From: Nitrospirota bacterium
GTDB taxonomy: Bacteria > Nitrospirota > Thermodesulfovibrionia > Thermodesulfovibrionales > JdFR-85
Reading direction: 5' to 3'
Assembly (NCBI GenBank): GCA_011321725.1
Contig: DROX01000046.1
Coordinates: forward strand, 1-43,779
DNA length: 43,779 nucleotides
The notes below the pieces were generated by a model. That model saw only the letters and a program-made list of their open reading frames with translations. It did no database searches and was not told the DNA's origin. A program made the translations under genes and the position numbers. Positions 33,543 through 42,135 of this stretch are shown here, piece after piece (position 1 is the first letter of the stretch; each line of letters begins with the position of its first letter).

Positions 33543-34020
33543 TATAATAGCCTTTATATTTACTGTACTCCTTATCTCCTGCACAGACAGGCAGGGCAAT
33601 GGCCCGTTTGAACATCCCTTCAAAAATCCACCCTCCTTCACCAACCATAAAAGGTGTGATAACTGCGGGATGGACAGGAACAGGTTCGCAAGGACACGCT
33701 ATGTCTTTGACTCAGGGAAGGGAAGGTTTTACACCTGCTCAATCGCCTGTCTGGTAATACTCAGTGAGAAGATGCATCTCACACCGAAGAATGTCAGGGT
33801 GGCAGAGTACATCAACCCCTCTAACATGATAGATGCCCTTAAGGCGGTCTATGTGATTGGCTCAAAGGCGCGAGGAACAATGACCAGGACAAGCAAGATA
33901 GCCTTCTCCTCAAAGAAACAGGCGGAAAGGTTTGTCTCAAAATATGGAGGCAGGCTTGCTACATTTGCTGAGGCGCTCCAGGAAACACGTCAGGAGATAC
34001 TCAAGGAGATACAAAGATGA
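33520..34020 (+). CDS. Second NosL-like lipoprotein
   Basis: The 166 residues have the NosL plan: lipobox (LLIS-C21), metal site C-D-N-C-G-M (C46, C49, M51), an additional C-S-I-A-C near residue 73, and the tail FSSKKQAERFVSKYGG. It uses a GTG start inside the previous gene. The first NosL lacks the extra C-x3-C. The two proteins might form a relay or heterodimer for copper, or this one may serve another enzyme; that is inference. It overlaps the ABC permease by four bases. Confidence 0.83.
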   Translation: MNSARLFSIIAFIFTVLLISCTDRQGNGPFEHPFKNPPSFTNHKRCDNCGMDRNRFARTRYVFDSGKGRFYTCSIACLVILSEKMHLTPKNVRVAEYINPSNMIDALKAVYVIGSKARGTMTRTSKIAFSSKKQAERFVSKYGGRLATFAEALQETRQEILKEIQR

Positions 34021-35186
34021 AGACACTGGCAATCCTCTCCGTCTCTGCCGGGAATCTCTTAAGGCACAAGCTGAGAACAGCCGTGGTGATACTATGTCTT
34101 GTGGTTATCATCACTCCCTTTGTGTCAGCCATGGCACTGCTTGAGGGGATAAAGAAGGAGGCCCTCATCTCTGTTAAGGAAGGCGCTGATCTCTATGTAA
34201 CAATGGACATGTACGGAAGAAACGGAATGATTCCTATTGAGGTGGCTGACGAGATTAGAAAGATTGAGGGCGTCCAGAAGGTAATACCAAGAGTTATCAG
34301 CAGGATATACACAGAGGGCAGACTCGCTGTCCTGCTTGGCATCCCCCTTGATGAGATAGAAAAGACCGTCAGGATAGTGGAAGGTAAGCTGCCTGATGAG
34401 GGTGAGATCGTCATCGGCAGGGCACTTGCCAGGGAACTCGGTCTCAAGGTTGGAAGTTTCCTCAGCCTTGGTGTACGGGTGACCGCCATAATAGACCACA
34501 GGCCTTACATAATGAAAAAGGTCTTCACCATCTCAGGCATTTTTGAGCCTGACACCTCAATATGGAGTTCAGACCTCATCCTCACCGGCATTGACGATGC
34601 CATTGCAATCTATGAGATGGAAGACTTTGTCTCAGATATAGCTGTATATGCCGATCCATCAAAGTTGCTGGATATAATAGATACCATACAGCAGATGAAC
34701 GCATACTTCAGGATACAGTCAAAGTCCATTGCTGAAAAGTATATAAAGAGGGGGTTCAACCGGAAGGGTGGGATATTTGTCATACTCTACACCTTTGCCT
34801 TCATCCTTGCAATACCAGTGATGCTTACCGTTTCGGGCACAGGGCTTACAGAGAGGAAAAAGGAGGTAGCCATACTCAAAGCAACAGGCTGGCAGACTGA
34901 TGAGGTCTTACAGATGACATTCCTTGAGAATTCCATCATAGCACTGATTAGCGCACCCGTGTCGGTTCTGATATCCTTTGTCTGGCTGAAGCTCTTCAAC
35001 GGTGCATTCATTGCCCAGATTTTCATTGCTGAGATCCAGGGCATTGCGCCTTTTACCATACCTGCGCAATTTACCTTTGCTACATTCTTTATGACCATCT
35101 TTTTCTCACTCCTTTTCACACTTGTTGGCAGCATCTACACAACATGGAGGACAGCCATAACCCCGCCAGCAGAGGTGCTGAGATGA
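34017..35186 (+). CDS. FtsX/MacB-type ABC transporter permease
   Basis: The 389-residue permease has an N-terminal transmembrane helix (about residues 21-40), a periplasmic domain of about 220 residues, and three further helices near 258-385. This is the MacB/LolC/FtsX layout. It pairs with the ATPase gene, which starts inside its stop codon. Transporters of this class move lipoproteins, peptides or signals out of the membrane rather than across it. Lying directly after two NosL lipoproteins, it may help their release or copper traffic; that is inference. Confidence 0.85.
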   Translation: MKTLAILSVSAGNLLRHKLRTAVVILCLVVIITPFVSAMALLEGIKKEALISVKEGADLYVTMDMYGRNGMIPIEVADEIRKIEGVQKVIPRVISRIYTEGRLAVLLGIPLDEIEKTVRIVEGKLPDEGEIVIGRALARELGLKVGSFLSLGVRVTAIIDHRPYIMKKVFTISGIFEPDTSIWSSDLILTGIDDAIAIYEMEDFVSDIAVYADPSKLLDIIDTIQQMNAYFRIQSKSIAEKYIKRGFNRKGGIFVILYTFAFILAIPVMLTVSGTGLTERKKEVAILKATGWQTDEVLQMTFLENSIIALISAPVSVLISFVWLKLFNGAFIAQIFIAEIQGIAPFTIPAQFTFATFFMTIFFSLLFTLVGSIYTTWRTAITPPAEVLR

Positions 35187-35857
35187 GCGTGGTGATAAGA
35201 TGCGAAGGCCTCCACAAGATCTATCGCCTTGGAAGGGGTAACGAGGTGGTGGCCCTTGCGGGCGTAACCCTTTCAATACGCAGGGGGACAACCGTTCTGA
35301 TAACCGGCCCATCTGGCTCTGGCAAGACAACCCTTTTAAGCATAATGGGAACACTTGAAAGACCTACAAAAGGCAGGGTTATTATCAATGACAAGACGGT
35401 CAACGAACTCTCAGAGGCCGCACTTGCAAGGTTCAGGCGGGATACAGTGGGTTTTCTCTTCCAGGACTACAACCTCATCCCCAGGCTCCCTGCCTGGGAG
35501 AATGTCTCGTATCCGCTTATCCCCCTGGGTGTTAGAACATCAGAGAGAAAGAGGAGGGCACTGGAACTGCTTGAGATGCTCGGACTTTCCGAAAGATACA
35601 CACATACGCCTGAACAACTCAGTGGAGGCGAGCGTCAGCGTCTTTCCCTTGCCAGGGCGCTTATAAACAACCCCGAGATACTCCTCCTTGACGAGCCTAC
35701 CTCCAATATTGATCATAAAACAGCAGAAAGAATACTTCAACTGCTCAGGAAACTCAGACAGGGGGGCAAGAGCATTATCATATCATCCCATGACGGACAT
35801 ATCCTTACAGAGGCGGACCAGACTTTTCAGATTGCCGAAGGCAGGTTGGTTGAATGA
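35183..35857 (+). CDS. LolD/MacB-type ABC transporter ATP-binding protein
   Basis: This 224-residue ATPase has Walker A (GPSGSGKTT), the Q-loop in FLFQDYNLIP, the signature LSGGERQRLSLARA, Walker B (ILLLDEPTSNID) and the switch histidine in SSHDGH. It energises the FtsX-type permease encoded just upstream. The ATG at 35183 overlaps the permease stop (ATGA); the longer frame from 35144 is unlikely. Confidence 0.9.
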   Translation: MSVVIRCEGLHKIYRLGRGNEVVALAGVTLSIRRGTTVLITGPSGSGKTTLLSIMGTLERPTKGRVIINDKTVNELSEAALARFRRDTVGFLFQDYNLIPRLPAWENVSYPLIPLGVRTSERKRRALELLEMLGLSERYTHTPEQLSGGERQRLSLARALINNPEILLLDEPTSNIDHKTAERILQLLRKLRQGGKSIIISSHDGHILTEADQTFQIAEGRLVE

Positions 35858-36849
35858 TTCTTAATGCCTACTCCATCCTTTATCTCTTCAGCACAATTAT
35901 CATAGGGGGGCTCTCGTTACTTCTTGTTGGCACAAGTCTGAGGGCATATCTCTCGTTGAGAAAAAGGGACAATATCCCCGAACATCTGCAGGAAAGGGGA
36001 TCACTACTGCTGCACATTGCCCATGTAATCCTGTTGGCAGAGGCCCTCACCCTACCCCTCTTTTACCTGACACTTCAGTCCTTTGTGCCTTACATCCAGG
36101 GAGCCATGTGCATATTCGGTGTTACCCAGGCCCAGGGAACACTGTCAGGAATTGTACAGGTTCTGAAGGTCTTTCTTTTTTTCCTTATCGGATGGTGGTT
36201 ACTCCTTGACAGGCTGGACAACAAAACCGAGCATGCCCCCCTTTCCAGGAAGAAGACCCTGTTTCTTTTTCTTGTAAGCACCTTCATTGTACTTGACAGT
36301 GCACTGCAGGTTTACTATATCATGGGATTTAATGTTGAGGTGGATGTGGCCTGCTGCACCACTGTGTTTGATCTTGGCCAGCGGAAGACATCCATCATCT
36401 CCTCATCTCTGCTGGGTGAGAGTTATAAATCAGGGCTGATTACACTGTACTATGCAGGAAACCTCTTCCTGATCCTGTTACTCTGGTTCCTGTACAGAAA
36501 GAGACCTGGCACAAGGGGTGTGGCTGTGCTGCTCCTGTGTACCACCCTTCTGTCTGTTGTAAATGCCGTCGTCACCGTGACAGCCTACTTTGAGATAATA
36601 GCCCCTGCGGTTATGAACATACCTGAACACCACTGTATATACTGTATGTGGCAGTATTCGCCTCTCAGTGTTCTCTTTACATTTCTCTTTCTGATGGGGA
36701 CATTCACACCTCCATGGGCACTCTTGCTATACATAACGGGAAGACATAGGGAAACGAATCAGCATCTGCCATACTTTATAAAGCGGCTGACCCTTTCCGG
36801 TATTGTATTCATAGCTACCGCCCTTGTCCTTCAGACCCTCTCAATGTAA
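35854..36849 (+). CDS. Polytopic membrane protein of unknown function with cysteine motifs
   Basis: The 331 residues form about eight transmembrane helices. Notable are a C-C pair in DVACCTTVFD near residue 168 and H-H-C-I-Y-C-M near residue 258, which look like metal or thiol sites near the membrane face. No family is recognised. The gene overlaps the ABC ATPase by four bases and ends the operon. Its company (NosL pair, ABC transporter) suggests copper or thiol handling. Its stop codon overlaps the operator of the next transcription unit. Confidence 0.65.
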   Translation: MILNAYSILYLFSTIIIGGLSLLLVGTSLRAYLSLRKRDNIPEHLQERGSLLLHIAHVILLAEALTLPLFYLTLQSFVPYIQGAMCIFGVTQAQGTLSGIVQVLKVFLFFLIGWWLLLDRLDNKTEHAPLSRKKTLFLFLVSTFIVLDSALQVYYIMGFNVEVDVACCTTVFDLGQRKTSIISSSLLGESYKSGLITLYYAGNLFLILLLWFLYRKRPGTRGVAVLLLCTTLLSVVNAVVTVTAYFEIIAPAVMNIPEHHCIYCMWQYSPLSVLFTFLFLMGTFTPPWALLLYITGRHRETNQHLPYFIKRLTLSGIVFIATALVLQTLSM

Positions 36850-36886
36850 CTAAAGTTACTGAACGTCCCGGAGCCTTTAATATAAT
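36846..36886 (+). promoter_or_regulatory. Class II-like promoter of the second sensor kinase
   Basis: GTAACTAAAGTTAC (36846-36859), a perfect match of the two half-sites, is followed by TGAA. A consensus -10 TATAAT lies at 36881-36886, 28.5 bp from the operator centre. It is the best example of this promoter type in the window. The leader to the kinase ATG is about 240 bases. It contains a 12-bp palindrome (GCGGTATACCGC, 37018-37029) and a possible leaderless 32-codon frame from ATG 36894, but no recognisable gene. Confidence 0.7.
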
Positions 36887-37129
36887 CTAATAAATGAAAG
36901 CCCTTTGGGGGAAGATACTCCTCTGCTTGAACGACGGCAAGCTCTCTCATAAAAACCCTGTATGGACATGCATCCTGGTAATAACCTCATAATGGGATCA
37001 CCCACTCAGTGCCTGTAGCGGTATACCGCCCTTGCTGAAGTACATCCTGACAATCCCGTCCATGCAAGGAAGGGCTTGTCAAGATGATTGAAGCCCGGGC
37101 ATGCGATAGAGAGGTAAGGGACAGGCCCC

Positions 37130-38890
37130 ATGAAGAAGATAAAAAATGGCTCTTTTCTGAAGAGTCTCAGGTTTAAACTCTTCCTTATCCTGATTTCGGG
37201 GATCACATTAAGTGTACTCTTTTTACTCTGTATGGAGGTGACATATTCTGGAAAGGAGCTCAGGGCCGATCTTCGGGAAAAGCTCACAGGTGCTGCCTTT
37301 ATAATCAATACCATACTTGAAAATACCATGGCGCAGGGAAGAAAAGACGAGGTCATAAGGAACCTGAGACATCTTACAGAGGTAAGCCCTGTAATAAAGG
37401 AGATAAGACTTCTTGACAGCAACAAGAAGGTAAAATTTGAAACAGGCAAGATCATGTACAATCAGAAAAATATAGAAAGACTGTTCTATCCCATCACAGC
37501 CAGACCCATATGCTACAGATGTCACGGACAGAGACACCTTATCGGCTTCCTTGAGGTAGGCTTTGACATAACAAAAGAAAAGAAGCGGCTATCCACCAAA
37601 CTAAAGAGGTATTTCGTGAGTTACTGGACCCTACTGGTGATCCTCATATCCTTTGTATTTATAATCCTTGAGAGGGGTATTTTCAGGCGGCTTGATGAGG
37701 TAGGTAAGGCCATGGAGGCTGTTGCAGCAGGGGATTTCAGAAAACAGCTATCCACAAAAAAGGGGGACGAGATTGCAAGGATAGCACAGACATTCAACAG
37801 GATGTCCCAGAATATCTACGAGATTAACACCAGACTACAGATGTTTTCTACATTCACCTTCCTGGTATCCCAGCAGAAGACCGAGGATGATGTTATCAAC
37901 CTCACAGTTGACTACATGAAAAACATATTCCCATCCCACTATACAGAACTGGCAATCAGGAGGGCAGAAAAGGAGATCGTGGAAAAGACCCCCGGACGCA
38001 ATATAGGGCAGACCGAATACAGGGAGCCTATCGTGATAAACAATAAAGAGACGGGAAACATCAGATTGTTCAGCGACAGGGAGTTAACGGACAATGAATT
38101 ATCAATCCTGAAACTTCTGACAGCAGTTGTTTCAAGGGCAATAGAGAGGATCAGGGATTATGAACAGGTTACAGAGCTCCAGGAAAACCTCCTTCACCTT
38201 GAACGTCTTTCCACAGCAGGTGTGATGCTGGGAAGCATCCTGCATGAGGTCAACAATCCCTTGAGTGGTGTTGTAGGGTTTTCCGAACTGCTTCTCTATG
38301 AGGAACATGACAGGGAGACAGTGAAGAAGTACGCCGGCAAGATCCTTGAGTCTGCAACAAGGATCAGCAGGACAATTGACGACATGCTTAAGTTTCTGAG
38401 AAAGGGTGGACAGGAAGAGATGGTCACCATGGATCTAAACGATATAGTAAAGGCGGTTCTTAAACTGAAGGAATACGAGCTGAGAAAAAAGAACATACAG
38501 GTTATAACCTCTCTTTCCGAAGATCCAGTACTTGCCCGTGTCATCCCAAACCAGATTGAACAGGCGCTATTGAACATTATCAACAATGCCGAGTATGCCA
38601 TGTTCAAGGCCCACTCAAAGGGAAAGCTACATATACAGACAAGACAGCTCAACCGTTATGCCGAGATCGTAATCAGCGACAACGGCCCTGGAATGACAGA
38701 AGATGTTGTCAGGAATATTTTCAATTTCTTTTTCACAACAAAACCACCTGGAGAGGGAACAGGGCTTGGAATGTCCATCGTGAAAAGGATAATAGATAGC
38801 CATAATGGTGAGATAAAGGTAGAAAGCAGGGTTGGTCAGGGAACCACCTTTTTCATATCCCTGCCTGTAGCTGCAAATAAGAAGGAATAG
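37130..38890 (+). CDS. Orphan membrane histidine kinase with periplasmic c-type heme motif
   Basis: The order is a transmembrane helix (about residues 16-37), a periplasmic domain ending in RPICYRCHGQRHLIGFL (CxxCH, covalent heme c), a second helix near 162-182, HAMP, and a GAF-like domain around 250-345. The kinase core follows: H box SILHEVNNPLS near residue 371, N box NIINNAEYAM, then DNGPGMTEDV and GEGTGLGMS. Its sensory half is homologous to the kinase-less protein at 6731. No response regulator is adjacent, so it may signal to the NtrC-type protein at 10887. The GTRAC-N4-GTYAC promoter upstream ties it to the nos and bc units. The heme could detect NO, O2 or redox state. Confidence 0.88.
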   Translation: MKKIKNGSFLKSLRFKLFLILISGITLSVLFLLCMEVTYSGKELRADLREKLTGAAFIINTILENTMAQGRKDEVIRNLRHLTEVSPVIKEIRLLDSNKKVKFETGKIMYNQKNIERLFYPITARPICYRCHGQRHLIGFLEVGFDITKEKKRLSTKLKRYFVSYWTLLVILISFVFIILERGIFRRLDEVGKAMEAVAAGDFRKQLSTKKGDEIARIAQTFNRMSQNIYEINTRLQMFSTFTFLVSQQKTEDDVINLTVDYMKNIFPSHYTELAIRRAEKEIVEKTPGRNIGQTEYREPIVINNKETGNIRLFSDRELTDNELSILKLLTAVVSRAIERIRDYEQVTELQENLLHLERLSTAGVMLGSILHEVNNPLSGVVGFSELLLYEEHDRETVKKYAGKILESATRISRTIDDMLKFLRKGGQEEMVTMDLNDIVKAVLKLKEYELRKKNIQVITSLSEDPVLARVIPNQIEQALLNIINNAEYAMFKAHSKGKLHIQTRQLNRYAEIVISDNGPGMTEDVVRNIFNFFFTTKPPGEGTGLGMSIVKRIIDSHNGEIKVESRVGQGTTFFISLPVAANKKE

Positions 38891-39006
38891 TGAACTCCGA
38901 CCAGAGGTGGGCCATTCTGGCATTCTTCATAAGAAGTCATCAGTTAGCAGTTTTTATCCTGTATTTTTTACGAGATAGCCAGCATCGGTCTTGAGGGGCC
39001 TGGGAC

Positions 39007-39029
39007 TGATGTAATATGATTTACATCAT
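39007..39029. promoter_or_regulatory. Nested FNR/Crp-like palindromes before the siroheme reductase genes
   Basis: TGATGTAA (39007-39014) pairs with TTACATCA (39021-39028). Nested within is ATGATTTACATCAT (39016-39029), nearly identical to the palindrome at 5823. TTAAAA and TATATT near 39047-39056 could be the -10 region. A Crp/Fnr-family protein is the likely reader. Confidence 0.5.
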
Positions 39030-39111
39030 AGAAAATACTGGCAAGGTATATTAAAATTGATTTAAACCAAATTGTATGCAGGGATGCTTCCCGGAAGAGA
39101 GGTAGAAGTTT

Positions 39112-39948
39112 TTGGATGATATTGCAGGGATAATTGAAGGAAGGATTCCAGAGAGGGTCACACTGAGGGTGCGTTCCCTAACACCCTACACATCTGAATT
39201 TACCTCCGAGCAGATAGATCTACTTGCAGACATTGCTGAGAAATACGGAGCAGGATATGTTCATGTTACCCCAAGACAGACCGTTGAGATTCCCCATGTA
39301 GAAAGGTCATATATCAATGAGATTGTCAAAAGACTCCATGAGATGGGGCTCTCGCCTGGTTCAACGGACAGGTATCTAAGGAACGTTATCGCCTGTTCAA
39401 GATGGTGCCTGTTTAATGCCTATCCCATGACAGGCATCGCTGAGGTGCTTAACAGGGAGTTTGCAGACAGGAAGTTTCCCGGGAAGGTGGATATATCCCT
39501 GTCAGGCTGCGATTTTTCCTGCGTAAGGTCAAGGACATCCGATATTGGCGTGATTGCAAGGGCGGATGTAGAGATTACCGACAGAAAGTGCAAGAAATGT
39601 TCGCTCTGCATAAAAGAACCACTTGGATGTCAGGTTGATGCCATAGAGATTACGGACTATGGGGTTGAAATAGACAGGCAGAGATGTATCAGGTGTGGAT
39701 TCTGTACAAACGTATGCAGACCTGGATCACTGGTGGTACGTTCAAGAGGATTTGACATATACCTTGGCGGAAGGGGCGGTCTGAAACCAAGAGAGGCAAC
39801 CTATGCAGGCTCTGTCAACGGAGAGGACCAACTCATAGATGCCATAAAAAGGATATTAGATATATACATGGAAAATGCCATGGAAGGAGAGCGTCTCTCT
39901 GACCTGATTGAAAGACAGGGGGATGCTATCCTGGAGGTGTGTAAATGA
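39112..39948 (+). CDS. Siroheme sulfite/nitrite reductase-like protein with ferredoxin domain (A)
   Basis: This 278-residue protein has the nitrite/sulfite reductase ferredoxin-like half (YGAGYVHVTPRQTVEIP) and the siroheme-[4Fe-4S] region with cysteines in IACSRWC and LSGCDFSCVRS. It ends in an inserted two-cluster ferredoxin domain (CKKCSLC, CIRCGFCTNVC). The first pair is C-x3-C, shorter than the usual C-x5-C. The architecture resembles Dsr-like small proteins of anaerobes. It could reduce sulfite or nitrite, or act in another reaction. The TTG start with GAGAGG upstream is weak; another start nearby is possible. It overlaps its paralogue by four bases. Confidence 0.78.
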   Translation: MDDIAGIIEGRIPERVTLRVRSLTPYTSEFTSEQIDLLADIAEKYGAGYVHVTPRQTVEIPHVERSYINEIVKRLHEMGLSPGSTDRYLRNVIACSRWCLFNAYPMTGIAEVLNREFADRKFPGKVDISLSGCDFSCVRSRTSDIGVIARADVEITDRKCKKCSLCIKEPLGCQVDAIEITDYGVEIDRQRCIRCGFCTNVCRPGSLVVRSRGFDIYLGGRGGLKPREATYAGSVNGEDQLIDAIKRILDIYMENAMEGERLSDLIERQGDAILEVCK

Positions 39949-40844
39949 CACAAGAACAAGACAGGGGGTTCAGCCTTGAGATGCCCTCTGTGGGTATCAT
40001 CAAAGGTGTACTTGCAAAGGATATTGAGGTGGTTGGTGATAAGGTGGTGAACCTGAGAACCTGTGCACGTCCATATAGGAACATCTACAGCGCTGCACAG
40101 CTAAGGACGATAAAGAAGATCTCCGAAGAATACGGCTCTGGCAAGGTTCATCTCAGCCCCAGACATAACCTTGAGATCCCAGAGATTAAACAGAAAGAGC
40201 TGGACAGGGCACTACATGAACTCTATATCGCGGGTCTCTTTCCCGGCGGTGCAGGTACATCTGTAAGGAACATCTTTACCTGTCCCGACTGGTGTGACAG
40301 GGCGATAAGACCGGTTCAGGAACTTGGACTGATGGTAAGCCACAATTTCGGTGACAGGGATATGCCCAACAAAGTAACAATCTCCTTTGCTGGTTGTATG
40401 AATGGTTGTTCAAGACCTGAGAACACAGATATCGGCGTAGTGGCAATCGTTGAAGTAGGTGTGGACAACAGGAAATGCAGCGATAACTGTAATCTCTGTA
40501 TAGAGGCATGTCCTTTTGATGCAATCAAGAAAAACGGCACTGGTGTAATGATTACAGAGACATGCCAGTACTGTGGCAGATGTATAAATGTATGCAGGGA
40601 TGATGTACTTAAGGCCACCAGAACGGGTTTCAAGGTACTGATCGGTGGGAAAGAAGGCTCAACGGTCAGGTATGGCAGTGAGTACAAAAGATGGGTAGAA
40701 GACTTTGAGGTCCTTGAGATCATAGACCTTGTGCTCAGAAGGTATACAGAACTCGCAAGGTTGAGGCCCAGGAGCAGCAGGAAAAAGGAACGTCTCTCAG
40801 AGGTGATTGAAAGGATGGGCTTCAAGAGTTTTATCGGTGAATAA
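39945..40844 (+). CDS. Siroheme sulfite/nitrite reductase-like protein with ferredoxin domain (B)
   Basis: Paralogue of the preceding protein, 299 residues, with YGSGKVHLSPRHNLEIP, then cysteines in IFTCPDWC and FAGCMNGCS, and a ferredoxin domain (CSDNCNLCIEACP, CQYCGRCINVC). The first cysteine pair is again C-x3-C. Two homologous, differently sized subunits in tandem recall the DsrA-DsrB heterodimer, so an alpha-beta enzyme is a reasonable model. Nitrite ammonification or sulfite reduction are both possible. No dsrC, siroheme synthesis or electron-donor gene is adjacent. It ends five bases before the convergent gene. Confidence 0.8.
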   Translation: MTQEQDRGFSLEMPSVGIIKGVLAKDIEVVGDKVVNLRTCARPYRNIYSAAQLRTIKKISEEYGSGKVHLSPRHNLEIPEIKQKELDRALHELYIAGLFPGGAGTSVRNIFTCPDWCDRAIRPVQELGLMVSHNFGDRDMPNKVTISFAGCMNGCSRPENTDIGVVAIVEVGVDNRKCSDNCNLCIEACPFDAIKKNGTGVMITETCQYCGRCINVCRDDVLKATRTGFKVLIGGKEGSTVRYGSEYKRWVEDFEVLEIIDLVLRRYTELARLRPRSSRKKERLSEVIERMGFKSFIGE

Positions 40845-40848
40845 TCTT

Positions 40849-41766
40849 CTACCACCACCGCCACAGGGAAATCACAAATATAATCAGAAATACAAAGACA
40901 AGGTTCATATAGGCGAAGAAATAGAAGACCCTCTCATGGAGCGGTCTCTTCACTTCCTCGTGGCTTTCAAGCAGTCTGCCTATCTCTGGCATCTCAAGGA
41001 TCTTGTCCTCCCCATGTGGTGCCTGTTTCATGGCATCTGTAAGATCAAACCCGGCAAGGTGCTTTCTCATATGGGCACCACCCTTCCAGAGACGGCTACC
41101 TGTAACATCATAGATCCTTCCATTATAGGCAACATAGGCAGGCCTGTCCTCCTTGCCGTCAAACTGTGATAGCTCCTCTACGGTTAGATCCTGTTTATGT
41201 TCCCTGATTGCCTCCATCTTCTTTTTCTTCAGCTTCGGTCCTATAATAAATGTCACAATAGCCGCAGAGGTTACCATTATCAGAAAGAGTATTATCTTTA
41301 TGGTAAGAAGTATTCCAAAGCGTGTATGAAAGAGCATCTTGAATGAAGGAACCCTTGCTATGGTCAGAAGTGTACCTGTTACTGCCATCACAGCCATTGA
41401 ACCCCATCCAAGGAGGAGTTCACCTCTTGGAAGTCCCCTTGCTGCATAGGCTGGCTTCAGAAGCAGATGAACATAAAGGATGGCTCCAAACCAGACCACC
41501 GCTGTCATCATGTGAAGATAGCCGATTATCAGCCTCACAACATGTTGTGTTCCTGTAAGTGGCCTGTAAAGTCCCTTTATCCTGAGGTCATCCCTGAATG
41601 CCTTGCCTTCCTTTGTAAGGGGACCTCCCCCCGAGGGGTCAATATGGCAGAAGCCGCAGGACTTGCCCGTCTGACGGGCATACTCTACTGTGGCAAGGCT
41701 CTTTATTGGATAAAGAATTGGATAAAGAACTACAAATAGTAATATAAAAATATAAAGCCTTTTCAT
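40849..41766 (-). CDS. Three-part membrane protein: c-heme motif, CopD-like helices, cytochrome b5-like domain
   Basis: The 305 residues start with a signal/anchor and a CxxCH heme site (CGFCHIDPSGGG, near residue 37). Four transmembrane helices of the CopD type follow, with histidines (GYLHMMTAVVWFG, HVVRL). A cytoplasmic cytochrome b5-like domain comes next (VEELSQFDG, YVAYNGRIYDVTGS, HMRKHLAGF), then a final helix. The product could shuttle electrons across the membrane between b-type and c-type hemes. It is a single gene on the minus strand, convergent with the siroheme reductase pair. The function is unknown. Confidence 0.75.
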   Translation of the reverse strand: MKRLYIFILLFVVLYPILYPIKSLATVEYARQTGKSCGFCHIDPSGGGPLTKEGKAFRDDLRIKGLYRPLTGTQHVVRLIIGYLHMMTAVVWFGAILYVHLLLKPAYAARGLPRGELLLGWGSMAVMAVTGTLLTIARVPSFKMLFHTRFGILLTIKIILFLIMVTSAAIVTFIIGPKLKKKKMEAIREHKQDLTVEELSQFDGKEDRPAYVAYNGRIYDVTGSRLWKGGAHMRKHLAGFDLTDAMKQAPHGEDKILEMPEIGRLLESHEEVKRPLHERVFYFFAYMNLVFVFLIIFVISLWRWW

Positions 41767-41870
41767 TTTTTTATATTATAAAGATTAAAGAATTGCAGGT
41801 CAATGATTTTCATACCCCCGATTGATTCCTCGGGGCATGTTTGGCTGGAGAATCCATTTTATTAACATAG

Positions 41871-42078
41871 ATTGTCGGGTCAGGCCTCTGGTCAAAGTCT
41901 GTCCTCAACTTGATTGGAGACCTGGACAGGTCCGACAATGACGGTCTCCTATCTTGTCATTACCCGGCTTGACCGGGTAATCCATTTTTCTTTGAAAGAC
42001 CATAGATTGCCGTGTCGGAGCACGGCAATGACAAGGTTGTGGGTGTTGTGGATTACCCTGTCAGGCACAACAATGACA
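41871..42078. repeat. Cluster of REP-like palindromes
   Basis: At least three short palindromes share the layout GTCATT...AATC. They are ATTGTCGG...CCGACAATGAC (41871-41941), TTACCCGG-N5-CCGGGTAA within GTCATT...AATCC (41955-41984), and ATTGCCGTG-N6-CACGGCAAT followed by GAC (42006-42032). A degenerate fourth runs to about 42078. They occupy most of the gene-free stretch behind the CopD-like gene. Confidence 0.65.
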
Positions 42079-42135
42079 GATTTGTTCTGCACGAGTGGTT
42101 CCTGCCTTGAACCTCTGTGCTTTCTTCACACCTCT

